From Deltaproteobacteria bacterium (GTDB lineage Bacteria > Desulfobacterota > Syntrophia > Syntrophales > UBA5619), in the NCBI GenBank assembly GCA_021817825.1, contig JAKAFS010000013.1:1-55858 (forward strand): 55,858 bases of DNA, given 5' to 3'. The notes under the pieces are model-generated. The model was given only the letters and a program-made list of their open reading frames with translations. It searched no databases and was not told where the DNA came from. The position numbers were made by a program, and so were the translations under genes. Positions 15,553-23,814 of the stretch are shown piece by piece. Each line of letters begins with the position of its first letter. The stretch's first letter is position 1.

Positions 15553-17280
15553 TTATCCTGCCGGCAAGAGGATGTCAAAAACGGTCCCCTCGGCCTGAAA
15601 AGCAGCTGCCCCGCTCATCCGGAAGCGGGTCCCGAAGGAATGGATTTTTCTCGCCTCGATTCCCGGGGCAAGGCCTGCTCCCCGGGCCACGATCCGGAGC
15701 GACGGGACCTCCCGGTCCATTCCGACCTGGAGCGCGAGCCCGCTTGCCCCCCGGACGGCCAAAAATTCCAGAAGGTGGGTCAACGTATCGGCGAACCGCG
15801 CCTGGGCAAGCCGCACCGGCGGCAGGGGACCGGCGTCGCTCACTTCCAGGGCCGTCTTTTCGAACAGATCGGCGTACCCGATGCGGGCCGTCAGGGCCGC
15901 CAGATAGTCCTCCCGACACCCGGAGGCATCGATGAACGAGCGATCCGTATGGGGGCTTTCCCGAAGTTCTCCGACGATCTCCCGGACCGCCTGCTGAAGA
16001 TCCGTCCAGACGAACTCCTCGGGATTCCGGACTCCTCGGGCGACGCCGATGAAATCGATCAGGAGGCGGTCGGCCCGATTCAGCAGGGAAGGCTGGATGA
16101 CGTCCTCAAGCCTCCGGCGATCGAAGAGCTGCCTGATCTTCTTCACGCTGCCCAGGGCGGCCAGGACGAATTTGATCTGGAGGAGCTTTCCCTGTTCCAC
16201 TTCCCCGCAGAGCCGGCGAAAGCCGGCGAGACCGTCATCGATTCCGTCCATGTCCATCAACGCCCGGCAGTCCGCCGCGGCCTCCGGCTCTTCGAGAATT
16301 TCCAGTTGATGGGATAGATAGCCGAGGCGGCCGGCGATGGCCGAGAAGATCTCCTCCGCCTCGTCGATCAACTCCCGGGCGCATTCGGCGGTAAAGAGCG
16401 TCCGCTCCCGGTTGACCTCTTCCAGTTCGCCCAACTGCCGGGCTTCCCGGATCAGGCGCCGGAACGATTCTTTGACGTCCCGGGCGCCGAGAATCCCGCC
16501 GTGTCCGGGGACGCATTGGCTGATCCCGCCATTTTCCAACAGCCAGAGGACCTGTTCGAGGGTCAGGAGATAATCGTCCCGGTTCCAGCCGGCAATCCCC
16601 GCGATCATGGGGTTGACGGCCGCCAGAAGATCTCCGATGAACAGAATCTCCCCGATCTGGATGCAGAGGCCATCGGGACTGTGCCCCGGCGCCGGGTAAA
16701 GGAACAAATGCTCCCCCTCGCCGATGGGAATCCGCTGCCGGTACAGGAGGCGTCCGTCCCCGGTCGGAAGCCCTTCCGTTTTCAGGGTCAATGTCCGGGT
16801 AGGCGAGAGGCGAACCTGCCGCGGTACCGGCGATTCCCGGTCCCGCTGCGTCAGCAGGAGCAGATCGGGGGCAAAAGGCGGGAAGGGAACGCCGTAGATT
16901 TCCGCCATGCTGCGCTTCTCGTCTCCTTGGGTCAGCGTCCGGGCCCCTTCCTCGTGGACGGCGATCCAGGCGGGCGCTCCCCAGTTGGCCTGTCGGCACG
17001 CGGGGGCCGAAAGGACATGGTCGATGTGGCAATGGGTGAGGTAGATCAAAAGCGGACGGCTTTGCTCCGCTTCACAGAGCCGGATCGCCGCGCAGAGATC
17101 CCGGGTCTGCTCTTCCAGCGCCCCGGGATCGATGAGCAGGAGTTGCTCCTTTGTGCGGATCAGGCAGGCGTTCGCCGAGAGCAGGTCGGGCTTCCGGAGG
17201 TAGGGGTAGATTTCCCCATGGAGGCATCCGGGGAGGGGCTGCCAGACGCGGTTGCCGAGTGTTTCGCCCACCGTGGTCAT
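15553..17280 (-). CDS. Metallo-beta-lactamase-fold hydrolase with a histidine-kinase-like tail
   Basis: 575 aa in two parts. Residues 1-280 are an MBL fold with a complete metal set: T-H-C-H-I-D-H (H83, H85, D87, H88), H200 in P-G-H-S-P-D-G, D217 in I-G-D-L, H260 in P-G-H-G-G. Residues 300-480 are helical, like a sensor-kinase dimerisation region. The last 90 residues resemble a HATPase domain: I-V-A-R-G-A-G-L like the G1 box and a final G-T-V-F-D-I-L-L-P like the kinase end. The N-box Asn is not visible and the G2 box is altered, so kinase activity is doubtful. It overlaps the ATPase gene by four bases (ATGA), so the two are translationally coupled. It may hydrolyse an ester or thioester linked to the exported compound and gate the transporter by nucleotide or ligand binding. 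That role is inference. Confidence 0.75.
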   Translation of the reverse strand: MTTVGETLGNRVWQPLPGCLHGEIYPYLRKPDLLSANACLIRTKEQLLLIDPGALEEQTRDLCAAIRLCEAEQSRPLLIYLTHCHIDHVLSAPACRQANWGAPAWIAVHEEGARTLTQGDEKRSMAEIYGVPFPPFAPDLLLLTQRDRESPVPRQVRLSPTRTLTLKTEGLPTGDGRLLYRQRIPIGEGEHLFLYPAPGHSPDGLCIQIGEILFIGDLLAAVNPMIAGIAGWNRDDYLLTLEQVLWLLENGGISQCVPGHGGILGARDVKESFRRLIREARQLGELEEVNRERTLFTAECARELIDEAEEIFSAIAGRLGYLSHQLEILEEPEAAADCRALMDMDGIDDGLAGFRRLCGEVEQGKLLQIKFVLAALGSVKKIRQLFDRRRLEDVIQPSLLNRADRLLIDFIGVARGVRNPEEFVWTDLQQAVREIVGELRESPHTDRSFIDASGCREDYLAALTARIGYADLFEKTALEVSDAGPLPPVRLAQARFADTLTHLLEFLAVRGASGLALQVGMDREVPSLRIVARGAGLAPGIEARKIHSFGTRFRMSGAAAFQAEGTVFDILLPAG

Positions 17281-17981
17281 GGCGTCCCCTGTTCCGAACG
17301 GTCCGTCAGGTATCCCTTGTCCAGAAGCCGCGTCACCCGGGCCCGTTGGGCCGCCCTCGGGTCGTGGGTGACCATGACGATGGTCTTGCCCATCTCGGCG
17401 TTCAGCCGTTCCATCATCGTCAGGATCTCCTCGGCCGAGGCGCGGTCCAGATCCCCCGTCGGCTCGTCGGCCACCAGGATCGCAGGATCGGTGACGATGG
17501 CGCGGGCGATGGCCACCCGTTGCTGCTCGCCTCCCGACAGTTCCTTGGGGTAATGGTCCATCCGGTGCTCCAGATTCACCAGGCGCAGGGCCATTTCGGC
17601 GTGCTCCCGCCGTTCCCGCCGGGAAAGTCCCGTCAGGTGGAGCGGCAGCTCGACGTTTTCGAGGGCTTTGAGCACCGGGATCAGGTTGTAGAACTGAAAG
17701 ATGAAGCCCACGTTGTTGGCCCGCCAGTGGGCCAGTTCGGTTTCGGTCAGGGCGGTGATCTCGACGCCGCCCACGCGGATCGTCCCGCTGTCCGCCTTGT
17801 CGATCCCGGCCAGGAGGTTCAGGAGGGTCGTTTTCCCGGAACCGGAGGGTCCCATGAGCGCCAGAAACTCCCCTTCGGCGATGTCGAAGGTGATATCGTA
17901 GAGGACCGGCACGGCGAGGCTTTCCCGCTGATAGGACTTGAAGAGATGCCTGATCTCGACGATCGGAGGTTTTGCGGTCAA
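17277..17981 (-). CDS. ABC transporter ATPase, MacB/LolD family
   Basis: The frame is open from 18095, but TTG 17981, with AGGGGAG six bases upstream and the family's usual N-terminus, is the better start (234 aa). Walker A G-P-S-G-S-G-K-T-T (44-52), Q-loop F-Q-F-Y-N-L-I-P, signature L-S-G-G-E-Q-Q (148-154), Walker B V-A-D-E-P-T-G-D-L-D (about 170), and the H-loop T-H-D-P follow in order. It powers export by the two permeases downstream. The first bases of the MBL gene overlap its stop. Confidence 0.92.
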   Translation of the reverse strand: MTAKPPIVEIRHLFKSYQRESLAVPVLYDITFDIAEGEFLALMGPSGSGKTTLLNLLAGIDKADSGTIRVGGVEITALTETELAHWRANNVGFIFQFYNLIPVLKALENVELPLHLTGLSRRERREHAEMALRLVNLEHRMDHYPKELSGGEQQRVAIARAIVTDPAILVADEPTGDLDRASAEEILTMMERLNAEMGKTIVMVTHDPRAAQRARVTRLLDKGYLTDRSEQGTP

Positions 17982-18012
17982 CTCAACTCCCCTTGTGCGC
18001 AAGATATTGATC

Positions 18013-18046
18013 CGGACGGTCCGCTCCTGCGGACCGTCCGTTTTTT
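18013..18046 (+). terminator. Intrinsic-terminator-like hairpin
   Basis: Perfect arms CGGACGGTCCGC and GCGGACCGTCCG around TCCT, followed by TTTTTT on the plus strand. No plus-strand gene ends here. It lies in the gap between the coil-protein gene and the ATPase gene, both on the minus strand, where it has no T-run. It may stop antisense transcription or pause the operon transcript. Confidence 0.55.
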
Positions 18047-18097
18047 GAAAGGAATCCTGCCGATCGCATTGAGACTCGCCGATCCTTGCAGGCACAG

Positions 18098-18523
18098 CTA
18101 TTTTTCTTTAGGCGCCTTTTTGGCGGCCGCCCGTTTCGGGGTTGCCGCCGTCTTTTTCTGGGGGGGCTTCGTTTTGGCCTTTGCGGCCTGCTTTTTGGGG
18201 GTGGCGGCTTTGGTTGCCGGTATCCCTTCGAGTTTGCTTAACTGTGCTTCCAGTTTCTTGATTTTTGAATAAACCGCCTTCACCTTGCCGTCGGCCGCCG
18301 GACTCTTCTTGCTGTCCAAACAATCATAAGCCCTTCCGCCGAGCTCGGTCATCTGCCCCTGTATTTTCGCTTTCAGAGCGAATATCTTATATTGTCTTTT
18401 GCCTTCGGCCGTGAGTTCACCCACCTTTTCGGAGACGACCGCCGCCCCTTCCCTGGCCATGGCAATTCCTTCTCCAATTCCCCTTTGCACATCCTTTTTG
18501 ATTTTGTCGAAAAGACCGGTCAT
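18098..18523 (-). CDS. Coiled-coil protein with a Lys/Ala-rich histone-like tail
   Basis: ATG 18523 has AGGAGG at ideal spacing (141 aa), so I prefer it to the longer open frame. Residues 1-100 are an amphipathic helical region starting GLFDKIKKDVQ, with an L-G-G-R-A-Y-D-C-L turn and a second coil. Residues 105-141 are almost only Lys, Ala, Thr and Pro (P-K-K-Q-A-A-K-A-K-T-K, A-A-A-K-K-A-P-K-E-K), like histone H1-type or AlgP tails. No signal peptide, so it is cytoplasmic. It lies between the adaptor and ATPase genes of the export operon. Binding to nucleic acid, polyphosphate or another polyanion is possible; no function is assigned. Confidence 0.7.
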   Translation of the reverse strand: MTGLFDKIKKDVQRGIGEGIAMAREGAAVVSEKVGELTAEGKRQYKIFALKAKIQGQMTELGGRAYDCLDSKKSPAADGKVKAVYSKIKKLEAQLSKLEGIPATKAATPKKQAAKAKTKPPQKKTAATPKRAAAKKAPKEK

Positions 18524-18578
18524 GATTTCCTCCTTTGAATTTAAATTGGTTTCCAAGGGAACGCTCTTCGAAGAACGC

Positions 18579-19865
18579 TTACCGTTCGGCAACTTTGATC
18601 CGCGAGCCGTCCTGCAATTCTTTCGGGGGCTTTACGACGATCCGGTCTCCGGCTTGCAGCCCCGAGAGGATCTCCACCATGTCGCCGAAGGCGGTTCCGA
18701 CCCGGACCTCTCTTTCCCGGACCCGGTTTTCCTCCAGGAGATAGGCGAAGGTCTTGCCGTTCCGGGCGATGAGGGAAGAGCGACCGGCAGCCAGACGGGG
18801 CTTCAGCTCCTCGGGGGTAAGGGGGCGGGGCAGGAAGGAGACCTTGGCGCTCATGTCCGGCAGCATCCGGCGGTCCTTGTCCAAAAAGCGGACCTTGACC
18901 AGCACGGTGGCCTTGCTGCGGTCCACGGTCGGCACGATGGCATGGACCTCGCCGCGGAACCGCAGGTCCGGCAGGGCGTCCAGCTGGATATCGCAGGGCT
19001 GGCCGGGCCGGATCGTGGTGATGCTCGTTTCCGAGACGTCCGCCTCCACCTGGAGGGAGTTCATGTCGGCGATGGTCACCACGGCGGCCTTGGCGTTGGC
19101 GGCGGCTCCGATGGGGGTGACGATGTCGCCGATATCGGCGTTCTTGGTCAACACGATGGCATCGAAGGGGGCCCGGATCAGGGTGTAGTCGAGGCCCGCC
19201 TCGGCGTTCTTCAGCGCCGCTTCCCCGGCATGAACGGTGGCTTCCGCCGCCTTTACCCCTTCGACGGCCCGCCGGTAGCGGGCCTCCACGACCTCGTAAT
19301 CGGACCGGGCGACGAACTCCCGGGCGACCAGTTGCCCGTAACGTTCATACTCCTTCCGGGCGTTGCTCTCCTCCACCCGGGCCTGGCCGAGGGCGGCGCG
19401 GGTGGTGTTGAGATTGGCCGCCGCCTGGTCCCGGACGGCCGATACATCGATGTTCTCCATGCGGGCGATCACGTCTCCTCTTTTGATCTTGCTCCCCTCC
19501 TCCACCAGCAGGGCCACCAGGCGGCCGGTGACTTTGGAGGCCACCGCGGCTTTTCGCTGGGCGACGATGTAGCCGCTGGCGTTGAGCAGAGACAGCGACT
19601 GGGAGGGATAAAAGGGGGAGACGGTCGTCACATCGACGGTAACGGCCGGGACGACGATGCCGCCGAAGTACAGGCCGCCGGCGATCAGAAACAGCAGGAC
19701 GACGACGGCGACGGCCAGGGGCTTCTGCTTTCGCCTTCCCGGCGGGGCCATCTTTCCCGCTTTTTCAATCTTCAGCTGGGCAACGTCTTCTACAGGCATG
19801 GCGGGTTCTCCGCGAACAGGAACAGGCGATTTTTCAGCCATCCTATTTTGTAGCATTTCCGACAT
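18579..19865 (-). CDS. Periplasmic adaptor (membrane fusion) protein, HlyD/MacA type
   Basis: 428 aa; a start at 19841 (second Met) is equally possible. A cytoplasmic N-terminus of about 45 residues precedes one membrane helix (LAVAVVVLLFLIAGGLYF, about 50-67). Then come the first lipoyl half (S-G-Y-I-V-A-Q-R-K-A-A-V-A-S-K), a helical hairpin (130-225) and the second lipoyl half (T-L-I-R-A-P-F-D-A-I-V). A beta-barrel and membrane-proximal domain end the protein. It links an inner-membrane ABC pump to an outer-membrane channel. First gene of the minus-strand export operon; the next gene starts 56 bases on. No TolC-type gene lies in this operon; one is at 27.3 kb. Confidence 0.88.
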   Translation of the reverse strand: MSEMLQNRMAEKSPVPVRGEPAMPVEDVAQLKIEKAGKMAPPGRRKQKPLAVAVVVLLFLIAGGLYFGGIVVPAVTVDVTTVSPFYPSQSLSLLNASGYIVAQRKAAVASKVTGRLVALLVEEGSKIKRGDVIARMENIDVSAVRDQAAANLNTTRAALGQARVEESNARKEYERYGQLVAREFVARSDYEVVEARYRRAVEGVKAAEATVHAGEAALKNAEAGLDYTLIRAPFDAIVLTKNADIGDIVTPIGAAANAKAAVVTIADMNSLQVEADVSETSITTIRPGQPCDIQLDALPDLRFRGEVHAIVPTVDRSKATVLVKVRFLDKDRRMLPDMSAKVSFLPRPLTPEELKPRLAAGRSSLIARNGKTFAYLLEENRVREREVRVGTAFGDMVEILSGLQAGDRIVVKPPKELQDGSRIKVAER

Positions 19866-19929
19866 CTATAACAGAATCGCGCCCGCTTTGCCACTGATAT
19901 GACCCCGGGACATCGATCTTCCCGAAACC

Positions 19930-19958
19930 TTGACTCCCCGGCGTCCCGTCCTTATATT
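19930..19958 (+). promoter_or_regulatory. Sigma-70-type promoter for the CoA-binding protein gene
   Basis: TTGACT (19930-19935), a 17-base spacer and TATATT (19953-19958). The predicted start is near 19965, giving a leader of about 144 bases that contains a short hairpin CTGCC-TGC-GGCAG (from about 19960). Confidence 0.5.
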
Positions 19959-20108
19959 CTGCCTGCGGCAGGTTTTGAATGCCCGCCTTGTCTGGGGGTG
20001 CAAAGAGCAATGTCGACACTCAGGCCAGGGAGCAAAGCCCGGGGCCGTCTCTGCGTAGGCAGGACGCCCCGCGATCCCCGGCATCCGAAGATCCGTTAAG
20101 GAGGAAAG

Positions 20109-20558
20109 ATGAATTCCATGCATGCCGATGCGCGGGAAATCCCGGACAGCAACCCCTCGGGAGAAGAGGTTCAGAAGCTGCTCCGGGAGGTCCGGACGAT
20201 TGCCGTCGTCGGACTCTCGGACCGGCCGGACCGGGACAGTCACCGGGTGGCTTCCTATCTACAGGGGCAGGGCTACCGGATCGTTCCGGTCAATCCCTCC
20301 CAAACCGAGATCCTGGGGGAAATCTGTTATCCCGATCTCGCTTCCATTCCCCATCCGGTGGACATCGTAAATATCTTTCGCGCCGTTCCGGTGATTCCCG
20401 GCATCGTGGAGGAAGCGCTCCGGATCGGCGCAAAGGCCGTCTGGATGCAATTGGGCCTCTGCCACAACGCCTCGGCGCAAAAGGCCCGCGCCGCCGGGCT
20501 CTGTGTCGTCCAGTCCCGGTGTTTGATGGTGGAGCACCGGAGGCTGATCGGACCGTAG
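20109..20558 (+). CDS. CoA-binding-domain protein (YccU-like)
   Basis: 149 aa, one Rossmann-type CoA-binding domain. T-I-A-V-V-G-L-S-D-R-P-D-R-D-S-H begins the nucleotide-binding loop (about 30-45), then Y-R-I-V-P-V-N-P-S, and further on W-M-Q-L-G and C-L-M-V-E-H-R-R at the end, as in the YccU/PF13380 group. Enzymatic role unknown in the family. GGAGG precedes ATG by seven bases. It converges on the CLCA-like gene with a 12-base gap. It is a cytoplasmic stand-alone gene with its own promoter. Confidence 0.88.
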   Translation: MNSMHADAREIPDSNPSGEEVQKLLREVRTIAVVGLSDRPDRDSHRVASYLQGQGYRIVPVNPSQTEILGEICYPDLASIPHPVDIVNIFRAVPVIPGIVEEALRIGAKAVWMQLGLCHNASAQKARAAGLCVVQSRCLMVEHRRLIGP

Positions 20559-20570
20559 GAGCCGGGAACG

Positions 20571-23093
20571 CTATGCCCGATCACGCTCGAAGACGCCCCG
20601 GACTGCGGGCATCCACCTTTTTCGTTTGCTGAAGCCGATGCCGATCAGAACCGCCCCCAGGGGGAGAAGGGGATACTGGACGGAATAGACGACCGGTGTC
20701 AGGACGGCCCTGACAAGGTGGCGAGCCGTCTTGTGTTTTCTGATAAAGGCCGCCCAATCGGGCGAGTGAGCGTAGTAGAAACGGACGAGCGTCCGCCCCG
20801 GTCCGAAGGGCAGCAGCCAGCGGTCCCGGAAGCTTCTCAGGGCGCTGACATGGGCATCGAGATAGGTTCCCCAGGCGGCCTCGGCGATGAAGCAGCGTCC
20901 CCCCGAACCGCTGCTTAAACTCATCTGGAAGGCGCTTTCATCGGTTCGCTGGAAAGCGCCGGTCGCCGTCTCGTTGACGTAGTCGTTGGAGATGAAGACC
21001 ATTTTTCGGTCCGATTCCCGGGCCAGACCGCCGTTGTCGTCCGCCTGGGCGACGATCGTGAATTCGTCGTCGCTCGGCGGGGTCCTGATGCGGGCCGAAT
21101 AGATCCCGTCGCCGGCCTTGACGTCGCCGTTCAAACCGTCGTCCTTCAGCGTCAGGGTCTCCAGAAGATCGCCATCGAGGTTGTAAATATCGGCCGTGAC
21201 GCGGGCGTTGAGGATGGGCCGGTCGGCCGTCAGAAAGGCCGTGGCGACGTAGCCGAAGAGGGGGCTTTCCTGGACGTCGATCCGCAGTGCCAGATTGGAT
21301 TCGGCGGAGGCGACGATTTCCAGAGATCCCTCGGTCGGCGCCAGCGCCGTCATCGTGGCCGACCATGTCCCCAGTCCTCCGGCGTAGAGAGACCTGTCGA
21401 TGGTGAACAGCCAAAGGCCCGTGTCCTGATCCTTTTCCAGCGTGACTCCGGCGGCCAGGCTTCCCTCCTTGCGCACCTGGCCGGCGGGATCGGTCAACGA
21501 AGGCTGCACCTTGTTCCACTCGTCCTCGGCGGCGAAAAAAGAGACCGTCACGATATCGTCCCGCGGTCCTACCCTAAAAGTCATCGTTTGCGAATTACCG
21601 GTCGCCAGGGGACCGGAATAGGCCGCCGCGGCAATATCCGCCGTGTTGTCTCCCTCCAAAAGGCCGATGTCCCGGGCGAACTGGGCATCCATCGTCTGGG
21701 AGCGGCTGGCGACCTTGCTTTTGCCTCCCGATACTTCGGCCAGGTCCGCGACGGTGATCATTCCTGCGGCTGGCGCGACTCCCGCCCCTTTGGCTGCCGA
21801 TGCGACGTTCAGCATGGCCCGGGCGTCGGCAAACGCTTTTTTCAGCGGGGAAGGGACCGCCGGGTTGCCCGCAGTCAGGAGATGGACGAAATAGGTGGCC
21901 TCCTGCGCCGTTTCCGTCTTGTATTTGCCGACCTGGACAAGGGCCGCCTCCAGCGATTTCTCGACGGACACGGAGACCCCCCGGTTGAGGGAAGAAACCT
22001 GGTTGATCAGGATGGCCTTGTTCGCGACGGTCAACTGGGTTCGGTTTATTTCGATACGGTTTCCGACCAGGACGCTCACCCAATTGCCCACCGTCGCCGC
22101 CCGGATGGCAGCGGCAGCCGCGTTTAACGATTTTTCCCAATTGGCGGCAGAGGCATTGTTGTCCAGAACCAGGATGTGATAGGCGGTGGTGTCCATCCAG
22201 ACCACCTCGAAGCTTGCATCGTAGCCGGTCAGGGCATTTTTCTGATGGGCAGTGCGATCGGCCGCTTTTGTGACGCTGATGTCCTTGAAGGCATCGAACC
22301 AGGTGCGCCTGTAGTCGCGGGCATTTTCATGATCCTTTGCCGGATCGCCGGCCAGGATGTTCCAGATCGAGTCTTCGAACATCCGGTACTGGGCCGTGTT
22401 CTTCAAGGCGTCCGTACTGTAGCCCGATTCTACGGAGAACCAGTTGGGATAGGTGGCGTGCTCGTTCATGATGGACTGCTGGGTGCCGTCGTCATCCTTG
22501 GCCGGCGTCCCGAGGTCGTTTTCCTCCTCGAGTTCGGCGATCGTTTTTGCTTTGGTTCCGTAATCCTTGTATTCATCGAAGACGCCGTAGATGTAATGGC
22601 CGCACTCGTGGGCCAGGACCGGTCCGGGGCTGTCGTCTTTCGTCCAGACGCCGTCGGCGAAGGTTTCATAGACATACATATTGATGTCGCCCTGCTTCTT
22701 CTTCCAAGCCGAGACGTTGGCCGCCGAGGTGCCGGCTGTTTGGCTGATATAGCGGACATTTGCCATATCCCAGTAACCTTTTTTCGGGAATACATAGACG
22801 TTTCTGATCCGGTGGAGCCCGTTGGTCATCCCGAAAACGGATCGGGCGTAGCTTTTGATGGCGGCCTCGAGTTCCGCCTTGGTCAGCCCCCGGGGGTCGG
22901 CTTCCGCCCCCGTGACCGTTGCCGGATCCCAGTCCAGGGACATGGTGATGTCCAACTCCTGAATGCCGGTTGTCTCATCCTTGTCCGAAATGCCGGCCAG
23001 GGGATGGATATTGGCGATGGCGGGGATGCGGGGAAAGGCGAGTTGCAGGACCAAAACACAAAGGACCGCTGCTTTCCAGATCTGTCGAGTCAT
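20571..23093 (-). CDS. CLCA-like secreted metalloprotease with a CFI-box C-terminus
   Basis: The frame is open from 23330, but ATG 23093 begins a clear signal peptide (about 28 residues, ending near AIA-N), giving 840 aa. H-E-C-G-H-Y-I-Y-G-V-F-D-E-Y (H162, E163, H166, D173, E174) matches the zinc protease motif of the CLCA (calcium-activated chloride channel regulator) family, as does the S-I-M-N block after it. A vWA-like region follows (I-L-V-L-D-N-N-A-S, about 310-470), then Ig-like/beta domains including D-G-D-L-L-E-T and D-G-L-N-G-D-V-K-A-G-D-G-I-Y. The C-terminus has G-G-R-C-F-I-A-E-A-A-W-G-T-Y and a late hydrophobic segment, as in the CFI-box C-terminal domain of exported proteins. It is probably surface-anchored and self-cleaving, by analogy with animal CLCA. 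Confidence 0.8.
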   Translation of the reverse strand: MTRQIWKAAVLCVLVLQLAFPRIPAIANIHPLAGISDKDETTGIQELDITMSLDWDPATVTGAEADPRGLTKAELEAAIKSYARSVFGMTNGLHRIRNVYVFPKKGYWDMANVRYISQTAGTSAANVSAWKKKQGDINMYVYETFADGVWTKDDSPGPVLAHECGHYIYGVFDEYKDYGTKAKTIAELEEENDLGTPAKDDDGTQQSIMNEHATYPNWFSVESGYSTDALKNTAQYRMFEDSIWNILAGDPAKDHENARDYRRTWFDAFKDISVTKAADRTAHQKNALTGYDASFEVVWMDTTAYHILVLDNNASAANWEKSLNAAAAAIRAATVGNWVSVLVGNRIEINRTQLTVANKAILINQVSSLNRGVSVSVEKSLEAALVQVGKYKTETAQEATYFVHLLTAGNPAVPSPLKKAFADARAMLNVASAAKGAGVAPAAGMITVADLAEVSGGKSKVASRSQTMDAQFARDIGLLEGDNTADIAAAAYSGPLATGNSQTMTFRVGPRDDIVTVSFFAAEDEWNKVQPSLTDPAGQVRKEGSLAAGVTLEKDQDTGLWLFTIDRSLYAGGLGTWSATMTALAPTEGSLEIVASAESNLALRIDVQESPLFGYVATAFLTADRPILNARVTADIYNLDGDLLETLTLKDDGLNGDVKAGDGIYSARIRTPPSDDEFTIVAQADDNGGLARESDRKMVFISNDYVNETATGAFQRTDESAFQMSLSSGSGGRCFIAEAAWGTYLDAHVSALRSFRDRWLLPFGPGRTLVRFYYAHSPDWAAFIRKHKTARHLVRAVLTPVVYSVQYPLLPLGAVLIGIGFSKRKRWMPAVRGVFERDRA

Positions 23094-23197
23094 GATTTCT
23101 GCCTTTCGGTATAGGAAGCTGAAGTGTTGACGCTCAGGGGGCTGCCGAGAGGATCGCTCACACTGCCCTTTGCGGAGACATCGCCCTTTGGCGTGAG

Positions 23198-23227
23198 AAC
23201 ATAATGGAGAATAATCTTGCCTGTCAA
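23198..23227 (-). promoter_or_regulatory. Sigma-70-type promoter candidate of the CLCA-like gene
   Basis: On the minus strand: TTGACA (23227-23222), 18-base spacer, TATGTT (23203-23198). The predicted start is near 23191, about 98 bases before the ATG. It lies inside the longer open frame, which supports the shorter protein start. Confidence 0.4.
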
Positions 23228-23307
23228 TGGAATCTTGCCCTTTAAATAGCCCAATCCCCGCCGCCTTCCGCCAAGTCTGCTTCCAGCGGGGTCTTGCTGA
23301 CCCTTGA

Positions 23308-23322
23308 GCACGTTCCGTGCCA
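23308..23322 (-). promoter_or_regulatory. Sigma-54 promoter candidate upstream of the CLCA-like gene
   Basis: On the minus strand: TGGCACG-GAAC-GTGC, with a perfect -24 half, ten bases between GG and GC, and one mismatch in the -12 half. The site also contains the palindrome GCACG-TTC-CGTGC, so a repressor site is an alternative. The predicted leader would be about 200 bases. Confidence 0.45.
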
Positions 23323-23533
23323 CTGTACAAACCATTTTATTTCAGTAACTTAAGAATAATATAAGGCCGGTTCCCGGCGGCAGTGGGCAGGGACTGCAAA
23401 AAAAGTGGGCAGTGTTCAGGAGGTGCTAATCGGCAAGAAAGCGAGGCTGGAATCGGGGTGACCCGCTACTGGCCGCTTCCCAGCCCGCTCGGGGGCATTG
23501 GACGAAATGTGCATCCCCACCCTGAGAATCTCG

Positions 23534-23562
23534 TTGACACACCGATCGATTCCCCCTATATT
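23534..23562 (+). promoter_or_regulatory. Strong sigma-70 promoter for the methyltransferase operon
   Basis: TTGACA (23534-23539, exact consensus), a 17-base spacer and TATATT (23557-23562). Transcription would start near 23569, giving a leader of about 220 bases before the UbiE/MenG start. The leader contains a short ORF with a strong ribosome site. Confidence 0.65.
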
Positions 23563-23664
23563 TTCGCCGCCGGAAGGGGGCGCTTTTTCCCCTTGGTCCT
23601 CCGGGGAGAGAATAACGAAAAGCCGCCCTCGCCGGTTGGCGCCGGTCCTCCCTGGGAGGAGCGG

Positions 23665-23814
23665 ATGACGGAAGGGGATGTTCCGCTGGACAGGCTCCAG
23701 CGCCATGATGCGGACATCCGGTCTGCCTCCTGTTTGTTATTTTCGGGACGGCGATTTTCAGGGCTCCGCCGAGGAAGGGATGAAAGCCGATGCACCCAGC
23801 CGCTGATTCCATAG
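23665..23814 (+). CDS. Possible leader peptide overlapping the methyltransferase start
   Basis: ATG 23665 follows GGAGGAGCGG, a near-perfect ribosome site. The 49-codon frame ends 25 bases inside the methyltransferase gene in another frame. The peptide is Arg-rich with no recognised family. The arrangement suits translational coupling of the downstream start, but it may be chance in GC-rich DNA. Confidence 0.3.
   Translation: MTEGDVPLDRLQRHDADIRSASCLLFSGRRFSGLRRGRDESRCTQPLIP

Larger units (their letters stand above)
23094..23789. other. Divergent promoter region, about 0.7 kb
   Basis: Between the CLCA-like gene (minus) and the methyltransferase genes (plus). It contains minus-strand sigma-70-like and sigma-54-like promoters, a strong plus-strand sigma-70 promoter and a short upstream ORF, each listed separately. 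The remaining stretches (about 23340-23530 and 23570-23660) show no recognisable gene or RNA family. Confidence 0.55.

Noticed and set aside
19879-19893. GG-N10-GC site upstream of the adaptor gene
   Set aside because: Only TGGCA and the final GC fit a sigma-54 promoter; the -12 element is wrong, so it is not listed as a feature.
22176-23114. A 312-codon plus-strand frame opposite the CLCA-like gene
   Set aside because: Antisense shadow; the protein on the other strand has a signal peptide and protease motif.
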